Below are positions 16,178-25,512 of a stretch of DNA of 64,000 bases, piece after piece. The position numbers and the translations under genes were made by a program. Below the pieces are notes generated by a model. That model ran no database searches, was not told the DNA's origin, and saw only the letters and a list, made by a program, of their open reading frames with translations. Position 1 is the stretch's first letter. The number at the start of each line of letters is the position of its first letter. This stretch comes from Myxococcales bacterium (GTDB taxonomy: Bacteria; Myxococcota; Myxococcia; Myxococcales; Myxococcaceae): the NCBI GenBank assembly GCA_016191815.1, contig JACPVI010000075.1:24208-88207 (forward strand). The letters are read 5' to 3'.

Positions 16178-17968
16178 TCAGGCGCCCGCCTGCCGCTCCC
16201 CGAGCACCTCGGCCAGCAGCAGCGCCGCGTAGCGGCCTCCGCGGGCGGAAAGCTCCTCGTGAGTCCCTGACTCCACCACCACCCCTCCGTCCAGCACGTA
16301 GATGACATCCGCCTCCCTCACCGTGGAAAGCCGGTGGGCGATGATCAGCGCGGTCCTCCCCCGCATCAGCTCCGCAAGCCCCGCCCTCACTTCCTGCTCC
16401 GCCGCCGCATCCAGCGCGCTGGTGGGCTCGTCCAGCAAGAGCAGCGACGGCTCCCTGAGAAACGCCCTCGCGATGGCCAGCCGCTGCCGCTGGCCTCCGG
16501 AGAAATTGGAGCCGCGCTCGGCCACCGGCGCCTCCAGCCCGCCCGGCAGCGCCCGCACGAGCTCCTCCGCGTGGGCCCTCCGCAGGGCCTCCCAAAGCTC
16601 CGCCTCGCTCGCCTCCGGACGCCCGAAGAGCAGGTTGTGCCGCACGCTCCCCGAGAAGAGCACCGGCCCCTGCGGCACCCACGCCACCTGCGCCCGCACC
16701 GACGACGGCCGCAGCCCGCCGAGCGGCGCGCCGTCCCAGAGCACCTCGCCCTCTGTGGCGCCCACGAAGCCCAAGAGCAAGGAGAAGAGAGTCGACTTCC
16801 CCGCGCCCGAGGGCCCCACCAGCGCCACCGTCCTCCCCGCCGGCACGGCAAGGCTCAGCCCCGCCAAGGCCTCTTGCTCACCCCCGTAGGAAACCTTCAC
16901 CCCGCGCAGCTCCAGCGCCCCTCCGAGCGGCCCCGCCTCCGCGCCCTCCTCCGGCGAGAGGGGCTCGTCCGCCAGCTCGAAGAGCCTCTGGGCAGCCCCC
17001 ACTCCCTGCGCCGCCGAGGAGAAGCTGCCGGAGAGCGCCTTGAGCGGCTGGTACATGAGCAGCGCCGCGGCCAGGAAGGAAACCAGCTTCCCGGAGAGCG
17101 CCGGCTCGGCGCTCACCGCCCTCGCCCCCACCGCCACCACCGCCGCCACTCCGATGATTCCCAGAAGCTCCAGCGCCGGAGTGAAGCTGCCGCGGATGAA
17201 GAGCGAGCGCCGGGTGGCCCCCAGGTAGCGCGACTGCTCCTCGTCGAAACGCCCCATCGCCAACGCCTCCGCGCGGTAAGCCTGGACCACCGGGAGGTTG
17301 TGCAACTGCTCCGCGGCCAGCTCGGTGAGGCGGCCCAGGCTGCCCTGCGTCCGCGCGGCCACCTTCTTGAGCGAGCGGGCGAAGCGGGATACCGGCAGCG
17401 CCGCCGCCGGCAGCACCACGAAGGCCAGGCCGAACAGCCTGAGGTCGATCGCCGCGCAGACTCCGAGCAGGGCGAGAAGCTGCAGGCTGTCCTTCACGTA
17501 GGAGGAGAGCGCCTGGGAAACCGCGAACTCCACCTGGGCGATGTCGGCGGTGAAGCGCGACAACAGCTCCCCCGAGTGGCGGCGCTCGAAGGTGCGCGGC
17601 GGCAGGGAGAGCAGCTTGTCGTAAAGCTCCCTCCGGAGCGCCGCCATCACCCGCTGCCCCACCGAGGACATCAGCCCGCCCTGGAGGTACTGCGAGAGCG
17701 CCTTCACCGCCGCCACCGCCACCACCGAGAGGGGAAGCCAGACCGCGAGGTCCTCCCCCCCGAGCCGCAAGGGGCCAAGCTCGACTTCCGAGCCTGCGAG
17801 CAGGGCCTTGAGCAGCGGCCCGATGAGGTAAGCGTAGGCCGCCGCGGCCGCCGCCGACACCGCCGAGCAACCGAGCGCCAGGACTACCGCCGCGCGGTGA
17901 GGCCGGAGGTAACGCAACAGCCGCGCATGGCTCGAGGCGGGAGCGCCCACGGACGCGAACTGTGTCAC
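16178..17968 (-). CDS. ABC exporter, fused permease-ATPase (MsbA-like)
   Basis: The 596-residue half-transporter has six transmembrane helices (about residues 20-310) and an ATPase domain. Motifs seen are Walker A GPSGAGKST, signature FSGGQRQR, Walker B LLLLDEPTSALD and the switch IIAHRLS. Such homodimers export lipids, lipid A precursors, peptides or drugs. The position of a TLGRL-type coupling helix and the overall length agree with MsbA/LmrA-like proteins. It is not in an operon with a recognisable substrate gene, so the cargo is unknown. It is transcribed divergently from the small nuclease-like gene. Confidence 0.92.
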   Translation of the reverse strand: MTQFASVGAPASSHARLLRYLRPHRAAVVLALGCSAVSAAAAAAYAYLIGPLLKALLAGSEVELGPLRLGGEDLAVWLPLSVVAVAAVKALSQYLQGGLMSSVGQRVMAALRRELYDKLLSLPPRTFERRHSGELLSRFTADIAQVEFAVSQALSSYVKDSLQLLALLGVCAAIDLRLFGLAFVVLPAAALPVSRFARSLKKVAARTQGSLGRLTELAAEQLHNLPVVQAYRAEALAMGRFDEEQSRYLGATRRSLFIRGSFTPALELLGIIGVAAVVAVGARAVSAEPALSGKLVSFLAAALLMYQPLKALSGSFSSAAQGVGAAQRLFELADEPLSPEEGAEAGPLGGALELRGVKVSYGGEQEALAGLSLAVPAGRTVALVGPSGAGKSTLFSLLLGFVGATEGEVLWDGAPLGGLRPSSVRAQVAWVPQGPVLFSGSVRHNLLFGRPEASEAELWEALRRAHAEELVRALPGGLEAPVAERGSNFSGGQRQRLAIARAFLREPSLLLLDEPTSALDAAAEQEVRAGLAELMRGRTALIIAHRLSTVREADVIYVLDGGVVVESGTHEELSARGGRYAALLLAEVLGERQAGA

Positions 17969-18075
17969 CCGCCCGAAGGAGCGCGCAATCGCCGCTCGCC
18001 TGCCCGAGCCCCGGCCGGCCAGCGCGGAGCCTGCTGATTGCCGCCGTTGGGACCCGCAGTCACCTTTCCTTCGCG

Positions 18076-18513
18076 ATGCACGCTGGACACACCGAGGGGG
18101 TCTTCAATCCCGGCTGCGAGCCAGTGGTGGAGGACGACGAGCGCAGGCGCCTCCTCTGGCTGATGGCGGAGTACTTCCGCACCCTGGGCTACACCGACAT
18201 CAAGGCCCGGCTGCCCGGCTTCGTCCCGCCCCCGGTCCTCTCCGGAACCATAGAGGACCACCGCCCCGACTTCACCTGCCGGCAGGCCGACGCCGCCAAG
18301 ACGCCCATCATCCTCGAGGTGGTCACCTCCCGCGCCGTGGAGGACCCCGCCTCCGACAACCGCTGGTCGCTGCTCTCCTCCGCCGCCAAGCTCTACAGCG
18401 CCGAGCTGCACTTCGTGGTCCCCAAGTGGCATCCCAACGGTGCGGTCGACCCCCTCCTCCGGCGCCGCCTGGCGAGGATGGAGCTGGTCCCAAGCAGGGT
18501 GTGGAACGTCTGA
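18076..18513 (+). CDS. Hypothetical protein with a PD-(D/E)XK-like core
   Basis: The protein has 145 residues from the ATG at MHAGHTEGVFNPGCEP. A segment HRPDFTCRQADAAKTPIILEVVTS has the spacing of a restriction-endonuclease-like core: Asp in PDF and Glu in LEVV, with an N-terminal helix carrying EYFRTLGY. No lysine follows Glu in the usual E-x-K position (it is E-V-V), so activity is uncertain. An open frame extends upstream, over the divergent transporter start, and was not used. It lies 79 nt ahead of dnaJ. The function is unknown. Confidence 0.65.
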   Translation: MHAGHTEGVFNPGCEPVVEDDERRRLLWLMAEYFRTLGYTDIKARLPGFVPPPVLSGTIEDHRPDFTCRQADAAKTPIILEVVTSRAVEDPASDNRWSLLSSAAKLYSAELHFVVPKWHPNGAVDPLLRRRLARMELVPSRVWNV

Positions 18514-18592
18514 TCTGACGCCGACCTGATTGCCGCTCGGAGTCGCTGCGTTATCATCCGTCCGCGCTCTGCGCAGTCCCAAGGGCCAGCGA

Positions 18593-19705
18593 ATGCCGGT
18601 GGCAGGAACCAAGCGGGATTACTACGAAGTTTTGGGGGTGGAGAAGAACGCCGACCCCCAGATGCTCAAGAGCGCCTACCGCAAGGCCGCCCTCAAGTAC
18701 CACCCGGACCGAAACCCAGGCGACAAGGAGGCGGAGGAGAGGTTCAAGGAAGCCTCGGAGGCCTACGCGGTGCTCTCCGACCCGGACCAGCGGGCCCGCT
18801 ACGACCGGTTCGGCCACGCCGGCAACGGCTTCGAGGGCTTCGGGCAGGGCTTCGCCGGAGTGAACCTGAACGACATCTTCGGGGACATCTTCGGGGAGAT
18901 TTTCGGCGGCGGCCGCCGCTCTCGCACTCGCACCAGCCGCGGCTCCGACCTCAGGTACAACCTGGAAATCTCCTTCGAGGAGGCCGCCTTCGGCTGCGAG
19001 GTGCAGGTGAAGGTGCCCAGGCCCAAGCGCTGCGAGGCCTGCGGAGGCACCGGCTCCAGGAGCAAGGAGGGTAGGACCTGCCCCACCTGCGGCGGGGCGG
19101 GGGAGGTGCGCTTCACCCAGGGCTTCTTCTCCATCTCGAGGACCTGCAACCACTGCGGCGGGACCGGGGCGGTAATCACCGACCCGTGCGGGAGCTGCCG
19201 CGGAGCAGGGAAGGTGGAGAGCGAGACGGCGCTCACGGTGAAGATTCCCCCCGGGGTGGACACCGGCACCAGGGTGCGGCTGGCCGGCGAGGGCGAGCCG
19301 GGCGAGCTGGGCGGGCCACCGGGAGACCTCTACGTGGTAGTGCACATGCGCGAGCACCCCATCTTCGTGCGCGAGGACGACGAGGTGCTCTGCGAGGTGC
19401 CCATCTCCTTCACCCAGGCCGCCCTGGGCGCGCAGCTCGACGTGCCCACCCTGGATGGCAAGCTGAAGATGAAGGTTCCTCCCGGGACCCAGACAGGGAA
19501 GGTGTTCCGGCTCAAGGGCAAGGGCGTCCCCCACCTGCACGGCGGCGGGCGCGGCGACCAGCACGTGCGGGTGGTGATCGAAACGCCCACCCACCTCACC
19601 GGGAGGCAGCGGGAGCTGCTCGAGCAGTTCGCCCAGGCCGCCGGCGAAGAGGCCCATCCCCAGTCGAAGAGCTTCTTCGCCAAGGTGCGGGAGCTGTTCG
19701 GCTGA
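18593..19705 (+). CDS. dnaJ: Chaperone protein DnaJ
   Basis: The 370-residue protein has an N-terminal J domain with HPD (37-39), a Gly/Phe-rich linker (about 73-110), four CxxCxGxG zinc motifs (147-154, 163-170, 185-192, 199-206) and the C-terminal peptide-binding region with GDLYVVVHM and [12 protein letters not shown]. This is a complete type I DnaJ, which delivers unfolded proteins to DnaK and stimulates its ATPase in the cytoplasm. The start chosen ([16 protein letters not shown]) places the J domain at the usual distance. dnaK and grpE are not adjacent, so this is a separately placed copy. A hairpin terminator follows. Confidence 0.95.
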   Translation: MPVAGTKRDYYEVLGVEKNADPQMLKSAYRKAALKYHPDRNPGDKEAEERFKEASEAYAVLSDPDQRARYDRFGHAGNGFEGFGQGFAGVNLNDIFGDIFGEIFGGGRRSRTRTSRGSDLRYNLEISFEEAAFGCEVQVKVPRPKRCEACGGTGSRSKEGRTCPTCGGAGEVRFTQGFFSISRTCNHCGGTGAVITDPCGSCRGAGKVESETALTVKIPPGVDTGTRVRLAGEGEPGELGGPPGDLYVVVHMREHPIFVREDDEVLCEVPISFTQAALGAQLDVPTLDGKLKMKVPPGTQTGKVFRLKGKGVPHLHGGGRGDQHVRVVIETPTHLTGRQRELLEQFAQAAGEEAHPQSKSFFAKVRELFG

Positions 19706-19718
19706 CCCCCTTGCCCTG

Positions 19719-19748
19719 CCCTCTCCCTGCGGGAGGGGAGAGGGTTTT
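19719..19748 (+). terminator. Rho-independent terminator after dnaJ
   Basis: A perfect 9-bp stem, CCCTCTCCC pairing with GGGAGAGGG, with an 8-nt loop, is followed directly by TTTT. It lies 13 nt after the dnaJ stop and before the kelch lipoprotein gene, so it should end the dnaJ transcript. Confidence 0.7.
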
Positions 19749-19787
19749 GCCGCTTTGGGTGGGCCGATTGGGCTATGAGGAGCGGAC

Positions 19788-21440
19788 GTGGGACGTCTGG
19801 CTGCCCTCCTCCTCGCTTCGCTCGCCCTTGGCTGCCCCGGGCGGAAGGCGGGCACCTGCGAGCAAGACGCCCATTGCCCAAAGGGACAGCGCTGCTGCGG
19901 CGGCGCCTGCAAGGACCTGATGGCTGACCCGGAGAACTGCGGCAACTGCGGGGCCGCCTGCAGCGCGGTAAACGCCTCGCCCGCCTGTGTGGCCGGCGCC
20001 TGCCAGCTCACCTGCAACTCCTCCTCCGGCAACTGCAACAACGACCCGCGAGACGGCTGCGAGACATCGCTCCTGTACGGCCTCGAGCACTGCGGTGCCT
20101 GCGGGAAGGCCTGCTACGCCTCCAACGCCTCGGGGGTGTGCTCCCAGGGAAGCTGCGGGATGGGCGCCTGCAACTTGGGCTACGCCGACTGCGACAAAAA
20201 GCCGCAGAACGGCTGCGAGGTGGACACGCGAAGCTCCCCGGTCCACTGCGGAGAGTGCAGCCGGGCCTGCGCGCCGGCCAACGCCACCGGAATGTGCCGC
20301 TCGGGCTCCTGCCTGGTGGCGCAGTGCAACACCGGCTTCGGAGACTGCAACCAGACCGCCTCCGACGGCTGCGAGACCGACCTCTCCAGCTCGGCCGCCC
20401 ACTGCGGCGCCTGCGCGGCCGCCTGCGGCCAGGGACAAAGCTGCGTGGCAACGAAGTGCGTCTCCAGGGACCTGCTCCTCTTCGGAGGCACCGCTGACCT
20501 CCAGACCGGAGCGCCGGTGGCGGACGTCTTCCGCTTCAGCCTGGACTCCAAGGCCTTCTCCCAGCTCAACCCCTCCGGGATCGCGCCCGAGGCGAGGATG
20601 GGCCACCTGGCGGCGTGGGACACCGCAGGCAACCGGATGCTGGTCTGGGGAGGCTCCACCTCCGCCGCGAGCTGGGACACCCGCGCCTGGGCGCTGGAGT
20701 TCTCCGGCGAGGCGGCCACCTGGAAGGAGCTGCCCGTGCTGGACACCCCTCCTGCCGCGCGGGCCGGCGCAGCCTCCGCCTGGGACGGCGCGGGACGAAA
20801 GCTGTACGTCTTCGGCGGCTTCGACTCGGGCAACTCCGCGCTGGGAGACTTGTGGGCCTTCGATGCCGCCTCGCTCAAGTGGGCTCAGCTCCACGGCTCC
20901 GGCGCGCCTGGGGCGCCCTCTCCGCGCGGGGTGGCCGCCGCCGCCTACGACGCGGTGGAGAAGAAGCTGGCGCTCTTCGGCGGCTTCACCGGGGCCTCCG
21001 AGCTGGGCGACCTCTGGGTGCTGGACCCTGCTGCGGCTACCCCAACCTGGACCCAGCTCTCGCTCGCGGGAGGCCCCGGGGGCAGGCTGGGGCACCAGTT
21101 CTTCGACGGCGCCCGTCCGCTGCAGCTCTTCGGAGGGCTGTCCGGGCTCGCCAACCCCACTCCGCTCGGCGACCTCTTCACCTTGAACCTCGGCCCCAGC
21201 CCGAGCTGGAAGGCGGAGAGCGCGGTGGGCCCCTCGCCCCGCTTCTATTTCTCCGCCGCCGCGGTCGGCCCAAGGCGCATCGTCTTCGGCGGCGCCACCT
21301 TGAACGGCTTCTCCATGGACGTAAGCGACGACCTCTGGGCCTACGACGCCTCCAACGGCTCCTGGACCGAGCTGTCGGCGGACGGGGCCGCCTCGGCTCC
21401 TTCCGGCAAGGCCCTCGGCACCGTCGTGGCCAGGCAGTAG
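19788..21440 (+). CDS. Cys-rich, kelch-type lipoprotein
   Basis: A GTG start gives 550 residues with a signal peptide and lipobox (LALGC, Cys16). Residues about 24-225 hold four Cys-rich units of the type HCGxCGxACxxxNAxxxC with DGCET between them, common in myxobacterial surface proteins. Residues about 230-550 form kelch repeats (LLLFGG, MLVWGG, LYVFGGFD, LALFGGF, LQLFGG, IVFGG), each about 50-60 residues, predicted as a six-bladed propeller. It would be anchored to a membrane and face the periplasm or outside, probably binding protein or sugar. No enzyme residues are seen. The gene stands alone. Confidence 0.8.
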   Translation: MGRLAALLLASLALGCPGRKAGTCEQDAHCPKGQRCCGGACKDLMADPENCGNCGAACSAVNASPACVAGACQLTCNSSSGNCNNDPRDGCETSLLYGLEHCGACGKACYASNASGVCSQGSCGMGACNLGYADCDKKPQNGCEVDTRSSPVHCGECSRACAPANATGMCRSGSCLVAQCNTGFGDCNQTASDGCETDLSSSAAHCGACAAACGQGQSCVATKCVSRDLLLFGGTADLQTGAPVADVFRFSLDSKAFSQLNPSGIAPEARMGHLAAWDTAGNRMLVWGGSTSAASWDTRAWALEFSGEAATWKELPVLDTPPAARAGAASAWDGAGRKLYVFGGFDSGNSALGDLWAFDAASLKWAQLHGSGAPGAPSPRGVAAAAYDAVEKKLALFGGFTGASELGDLWVLDPAAATPTWTQLSLAGGPGGRLGHQFFDGARPLQLFGGLSGLANPTPLGDLFTLNLGPSPSWKAESAVGPSPRFYFSAAAVGPRRIVFGGATLNGFSMDVSDDLWAYDASNGSWTELSADGAASAPSGKALGTVVARQ

Positions 21441-21524
21441 TCGTGGTGCCGCCCAGCAGCCGGGCGGTGGGGCGTCGGGCCGGCCAGCCGTTCGCGGCGC
21501 AGCCATGGCGGCCGTTCCTTTGCT

Positions 21525-23618
21525 ATGCAGCCTAAGAGCATGCGCCTCCTCGCCACAGCCCTGTTCGCGCTGGCCCTGTGCGGCTGCCCCAAGCGCGACG
21601 GAGCCACGCGGCCGGACGGCGACGCGGCCGACCAGCCTCGCTACGTGGCGAAGAAGGATCCGCAGGCGGACATCGCGCTGGAGCAAGCGGTCCAGGTGGA
21701 GGACACCCAGCCCAAGGAAAAGGCGGTGGAGGCTTACCTCGCGGTGCGCAAGGCCTACCCGGAGACCACCGCCGCCCAGGAGTCGCTCTTCCGCGCCGGC
21801 GTCATCTATTATCAGTCGGGCCAGTTCGCGAACGCGCGCAAGTCGCTCCAGGAGCTGCTCTTCGAGAACCCGCTCTTCGAGAAGGCTCAGGCGGCGAAGC
21901 TGCTGGTGGGCCTCTCCGCGCTGGAGGTGGGCGCCCACCGCGACGCCTACCAGACGCTCTTTTCCCTCGCCGAGCGCGCGGTGGGGCCGGAGCGCCGCCG
22001 GGCGCTGGAGGGAGCCGCCCGGGCCGCGGAGGGCGCCCAGCTCTTCGAAGAGGCCTTGCGCATCGCCATCCACCTGGTCGACGAGGCCCCACCCGACGAC
22101 CGGCCGGCCGCGCTCGAGCGGATCACCGAGCTGGTGGAGGGCCGGATCGGCTTTCTGGACGTGGCCAAGGTGAAGCAGGACCTACCCCTCACCCATCCGG
22201 CCTGGCCGATCCTCACCTTCAAGCTCTGCCGCATCTACTACCACCTGCGCGACTGGCAGCGGCTGGACGAGAGCCTGAAGGCGTTCCTCCGCGAGGCGCC
22301 TACCCACCCGTTCGCGGAGCAGGCCAAGGAGCTGTTGACCCGCTCAGGCCGCCGGAGCGAAACCAAGCCCAACGTGCTCGGCGTCATCCTGCCGATGAGC
22401 GGCAAGTACAAGCAGCTCGGCGAGGCGGTGATGCGCGGGGTGGGCCTGGCGCTAGGGGGCTCGGGCCTGGAAGTGGTGGTGAAGGACTCGCAGGGAGACG
22501 TCAACCTCGCCGGCAAGCAGGTGGAGGAGCTGGTCTTCGACGAGGGCGCCATCGCCATCATCGGGCCCTTGCTCGGCGACGAGGCGCGCCGCGCCGCGCT
22601 GGTGGCGGAGGAACTTCAAATCCCGGTGCTCACCTTGGCGAAGTCCGAGGACATCACCGCCATCGGCCCCCACGTCTTCCGCAACATGCTCACCAACTCC
22701 CAGCAGGCGCAGGCTTTGGCCGACTACGCGATGGAAACCCTGGGCTACAAGCGCTTCGCCCTGCTCTACCCCGACATCCCCTTCGGCGACGAGCTGGCCA
22801 ACCAATTCTGGGACGAGGTGCTCAAGCGGGGGGGTGAAGTCCGCGGGGCGGAGAAGTACGCGCACGACCAGACCACCTACACCACCCAGGTGCAGAGCCT
22901 GGTGGGCCGCGGGGAGCACCGGCTGGAACGGGCCGACTACCGGGAGAGGCTGCAGGAGATCCAGCAGGCTCGCTACGACGCCTACCGCAAGCGAAAGGCG
23001 ATCGAGAAGCTGAACTCGCAGCTCGAGCCGGTCGTGGACTTCGAGGCGCTGCTCATCCCGGACAGCTGGCAGCGGGTGGGCCTGGTGACGCCGGCTCTGG
23101 CGGTGGAGGACATCATCACCAACGCCTGCGACCCCAAGGACCTCGAGCGCATCAAGAAGACCACCGGGAGGAGGAATCTGAAGACGGTGACCCTGCTCGG
23201 CACCAGCACCTGGAGCTCGCCCAAGGGCCGGAGCGGCCTGCCGGAGCTGATCGAGCGCGGCGGGAAATTCGTCACCTGCTCGGTGTACGTGGACGGCTTC
23301 TTCGCCGACTCGGACCGGCCGGCCACCAAGAAGTTCGTCCACGCCTTCCAGGAGGCCTACAAGGACACCCAGCCGACCCTGCTCGACGCCACCGGCTACG
23401 ACTCGGCGATGATGATTCGCCGGCTGGTCGAGAAGTCTTCGCCCCGTACCCGCGAGGAGCTGATGCTGGGGCTCGCCACCCTGAGGGACTTCGACGGCGC
23501 CACCGGCCGGACGCACTTCAACGACCGCCGCGAGGCGATGAAACCCCTCTTCTTCCTCTCCATCGAGTCCAACGGCGTCCACGAGCTGGAACCCAAGCCG
23601 AAGGCGTCTGGCACGTGA
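21525..23618 (+). CDS. TPR-plus-periplasmic-binding lipoprotein (LpoA/branched-chain-binding-like)
   Basis: The 697-residue protein has a lipobox (ALCGC, Cys24 from the first ATG; a second ATG five codons later is also possible), then about 250 residues of TPR-like helices and a type-I periplasmic-binding domain (Peripla_BP_6-like) from KPNVLGVILPMSGKYKQLGEAV to the end, with IIGPLLGDEA and YGDELANQF-type segments. The architecture TPR plus binding-protein fold equals that of LpoA, the outer-membrane activator of penicillin-binding protein 1A. I infer a cell-wall synthesis or ligand-sensing role. A helical insertion of about 60 residues in the binding domain (GEHRLERADYRERLQEI) is unusual. 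Confidence 0.8.
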   Translation: MQPKSMRLLATALFALALCGCPKRDGATRPDGDAADQPRYVAKKDPQADIALEQAVQVEDTQPKEKAVEAYLAVRKAYPETTAAQESLFRAGVIYYQSGQFANARKSLQELLFENPLFEKAQAAKLLVGLSALEVGAHRDAYQTLFSLAERAVGPERRRALEGAARAAEGAQLFEEALRIAIHLVDEAPPDDRPAALERITELVEGRIGFLDVAKVKQDLPLTHPAWPILTFKLCRIYYHLRDWQRLDESLKAFLREAPTHPFAEQAKELLTRSGRRSETKPNVLGVILPMSGKYKQLGEAVMRGVGLALGGSGLEVVVKDSQGDVNLAGKQVEELVFDEGAIAIIGPLLGDEARRAALVAEELQIPVLTLAKSEDITAIGPHVFRNMLTNSQQAQALADYAMETLGYKRFALLYPDIPFGDELANQFWDEVLKRGGEVRGAEKYAHDQTTYTTQVQSLVGRGEHRLERADYRERLQEIQQARYDAYRKRKAIEKLNSQLEPVVDFEALLIPDSWQRVGLVTPALAVEDIITNACDPKDLERIKKTTGRRNLKTVTLLGTSTWSSPKGRSGLPELIERGGKFVTCSVYVDGFFADSDRPATKKFVHAFQEAYKDTQPTLLDATGYDSAMMIRRLVEKSSPRTREELMLGLATLRDFDGATGRTHFNDRREAMKPLFFLSIESNGVHELEPKPKASGT

Positions 23619-23734
23619 CCAAGCCCGCTCGTCCCGCGGGAGGGGCACCACGGGCGTCCCCCTGGCGCGGGGCTGGCCGACTTGCGCGAGGGCCCACTCG
23701 TCCCTATCAGCACCAGGTCGCCCCAAGGTGCCTG

Positions 23735-25336
23735 ATGAGGACCGTGAGCCTACTCCTCGCCGCCCTGGCCCTCGGAGGGTGCCGGACTCCCTCCGGCCTC
23801 TCCGCGGGAATGCTCGCCAGGCTGCGCCAGACACCCGAGGGCTACCTCTCGGGCGAGGTGAGCGAGCTGTCCGAGAGCGCACTGATGAACAACATGGATT
23901 TCGTCTACTCCATCGCCATCAGCCGCGGCGGAGAGAAAGTGGCCTTCACCCACCTGGGACCGAAGACGTTCCAGCTCGGCATGTGGGACGTCTCCCACCG
24001 TCCGCGTCAGGTGGCCGACCAGCCGGTCAACCACTACCAGTACGACGTGGAGTCGCTGGCCTTCTCGCCCGACGGCAAGGCGGTGGCGACCGCCAGCCGC
24101 GACGGAGCGGTCCGCATCTACTCGGCGGAGACCGGCAGCCCCACCGGCGCCTGCTCCACCGAGGAGCCGCTGGTGTCGGTGGCCTTCCATCCCACCGGGC
24201 GCTACCTGGCGGTGGGGAGCTCCCGGGGGCTCGTCACCGTGCTCTCCTTCCCATCGCTGGAGTTCTCCTTCGAGCTTCGGGCCCACGAGGGCGAGGTGCG
24301 CGGGCTCTCCTTCGCCGACGACGGGACGCTCTACTCCGGCGGCTGGGACAAGAGCATCGTGGCCTTCGCCTCCGCGGAAGAGGAAGCCCCCACCGACTCC
24401 GCCCGCCTTCGCTTCGAGCGCCGCGGCGGCTACAGCGTGGTGCGCGGGACGGTGAACGGGCGGGTGTCGGCCGCCTTCGCCTTCGACGCCAGGGTGCCCT
24501 TCGCGGTCGTCACCTCCGAGGTGGCCAGGGCGGCCGGCATCGACGTGCCGTTCCTCAAGGACACCGCCACCGTCGCCACTCCGATGGGGAACACGGTGGT
24601 GAGAGTCGCCCGCGGGCAGGCCCTCTCCTTCAAGGCGCTCCAAGTCGTGGGGTTGGACCTGGCGGTGTGCGACGCCTGCGTGCCGCCCGACACTCAGGGC
24701 GTCCTCGGCGAGGCGTTCATCCAGCGGTACGAGGTGGCTTTCGACGAGGTGGGCGGCGAGGCGCTGCTCTCCGCCAAGCAGAAGGCCGAGCCGCCGCGGA
24801 CCATGCGCGCCCTGGCGCTCTCGCCGCGCAAGCGGATGGGCTTCGAGTGGTACGTGAACGACTTCTCGCTGGACCGCAGCGGCCGCTTCCTCGGGGTGGC
24901 GTTCTCGGAGGTGAAGGCGGAGCGCACCCGGGAAATCTACGAGCGGGAGAAGAAGGGCGTCCCCGAGCCGCTCCGCGAGGGGAACGCCGGGGCGATCGTC
25001 GACGCCCACACCGGGCTCCTCGTGCACAAGTGGACCCGGCACGAGGGAGTGGTGGCGACCGCGGCGATCAGCCCCGACGGGCAAACGCTCGCCACCGGGG
25101 GTTGGGACAAGCGCGTCTATCTCCACCACCCACTGGAGCGAAGTCCCATCAGGCGGGAGTTCGGCTGGTCGGTTCGGCGGGTGCGCTTCTCGGAGGACGG
25201 GCGCTACCTGGCGGTGGCGGCCTGGACTCCGCAGAACCCACTCGGGGACCAGCAGAGCAATCCCTCGGCGATGCTCTACGAGCTGCTCTACCACTCGCCC
25301 GAGGTGCAGGGCGGGCCCGCCGCGCTGGCGCGCTAG
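23735..25336 (+). CDS. WD40 lipoprotein with an internal retropepsin-like domain
   Basis: From MRTVSLLLAALALGGC the lipoprotein has 533 residues (lipobox Cys16). Residues about 45-225 are WD40-like blades (AFSPDGKAVATASRDGAVRIY, GLSFADDGTLYSGGWDKSI). Residues about 228-345 match retropepsin-like aspartate protease domains: GTVNGRVSAAFAFDARVPFAVV then ARAAGIDVP, a VVGLDLAVCD strand and GVLGEAFIQRYEVAFD. The catalytic D-T/S-G reads D-A-R (Asp251). More WD40 blades follow (AISPDGQTLATGGWDKRVYL). I call it a surface propeller with a probably inactive protease-like insert. The start puts the lipobox at the usual distance; the same frame is open upstream of this ATG but without coding character. 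Confidence 0.8.
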   Translation: MRTVSLLLAALALGGCRTPSGLSAGMLARLRQTPEGYLSGEVSELSESALMNNMDFVYSIAISRGGEKVAFTHLGPKTFQLGMWDVSHRPRQVADQPVNHYQYDVESLAFSPDGKAVATASRDGAVRIYSAETGSPTGACSTEEPLVSVAFHPTGRYLAVGSSRGLVTVLSFPSLEFSFELRAHEGEVRGLSFADDGTLYSGGWDKSIVAFASAEEEAPTDSARLRFERRGGYSVVRGTVNGRVSAAFAFDARVPFAVVTSEVARAAGIDVPFLKDTATVATPMGNTVVRVARGQALSFKALQVVGLDLAVCDACVPPDTQGVLGEAFIQRYEVAFDEVGGEALLSAKQKAEPPRTMRALALSPRKRMGFEWYVNDFSLDRSGRFLGVAFSEVKAERTREIYEREKKGVPEPLREGNAGAIVDAHTGLLVHKWTRHEGVVATAAISPDGQTLATGGWDKRVYLHHPLERSPIRREFGWSVRRVRFSEDGRYLAVAAWTPQNPLGDQQSNPSAMLYELLYHSPEVQGGPAALAR

Positions 25337-25344
25337 GCAGTGTC

Positions 25345-25500
25345 AGATTGGCCGAGAGCCAAGACGTCGTCGCCGACGTGAACGTGGTCGTGGTCGGCGA
25401 CGTGAACGTGGTCGGCAGCCACGTCGCCCGTCGCCGTCAACGCACCGTCAACGCCGACGTCAACGCTCGCGTCGTCGAAATGACCCTCGATCGAGGCGAG
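25345..25500. repeat. Imperfect GACGTGAACGTGGTCG repeats between convergent genes
   Basis: The 16-mer GACGTGAACGTGGTCG occurs at 25375-25390 and again at 25399-25414, a 24-nt period, and CGTCAACGCCGACGTCAACG follows at about 25446-25465, partly its inverse. The whole stretch is made of GTSGWCGWC-type triplets. Such imperfect low-complexity repeats between genes are common in myxobacterial chromosomes. It lies between two convergent genes and may slow or end transcription there, which is inference. Confidence 0.6.
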
Positions 25501-25512
25501 GGTGTTTGGCGC

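Noticed and set aside
21578..22837. A long 419-residue plus-strand frame inside the LpoA-like gene
   Set aside because: Composition is Gly/Arg/Pro-rich and shows no domain; the other frame has clear TPR and binding domains.
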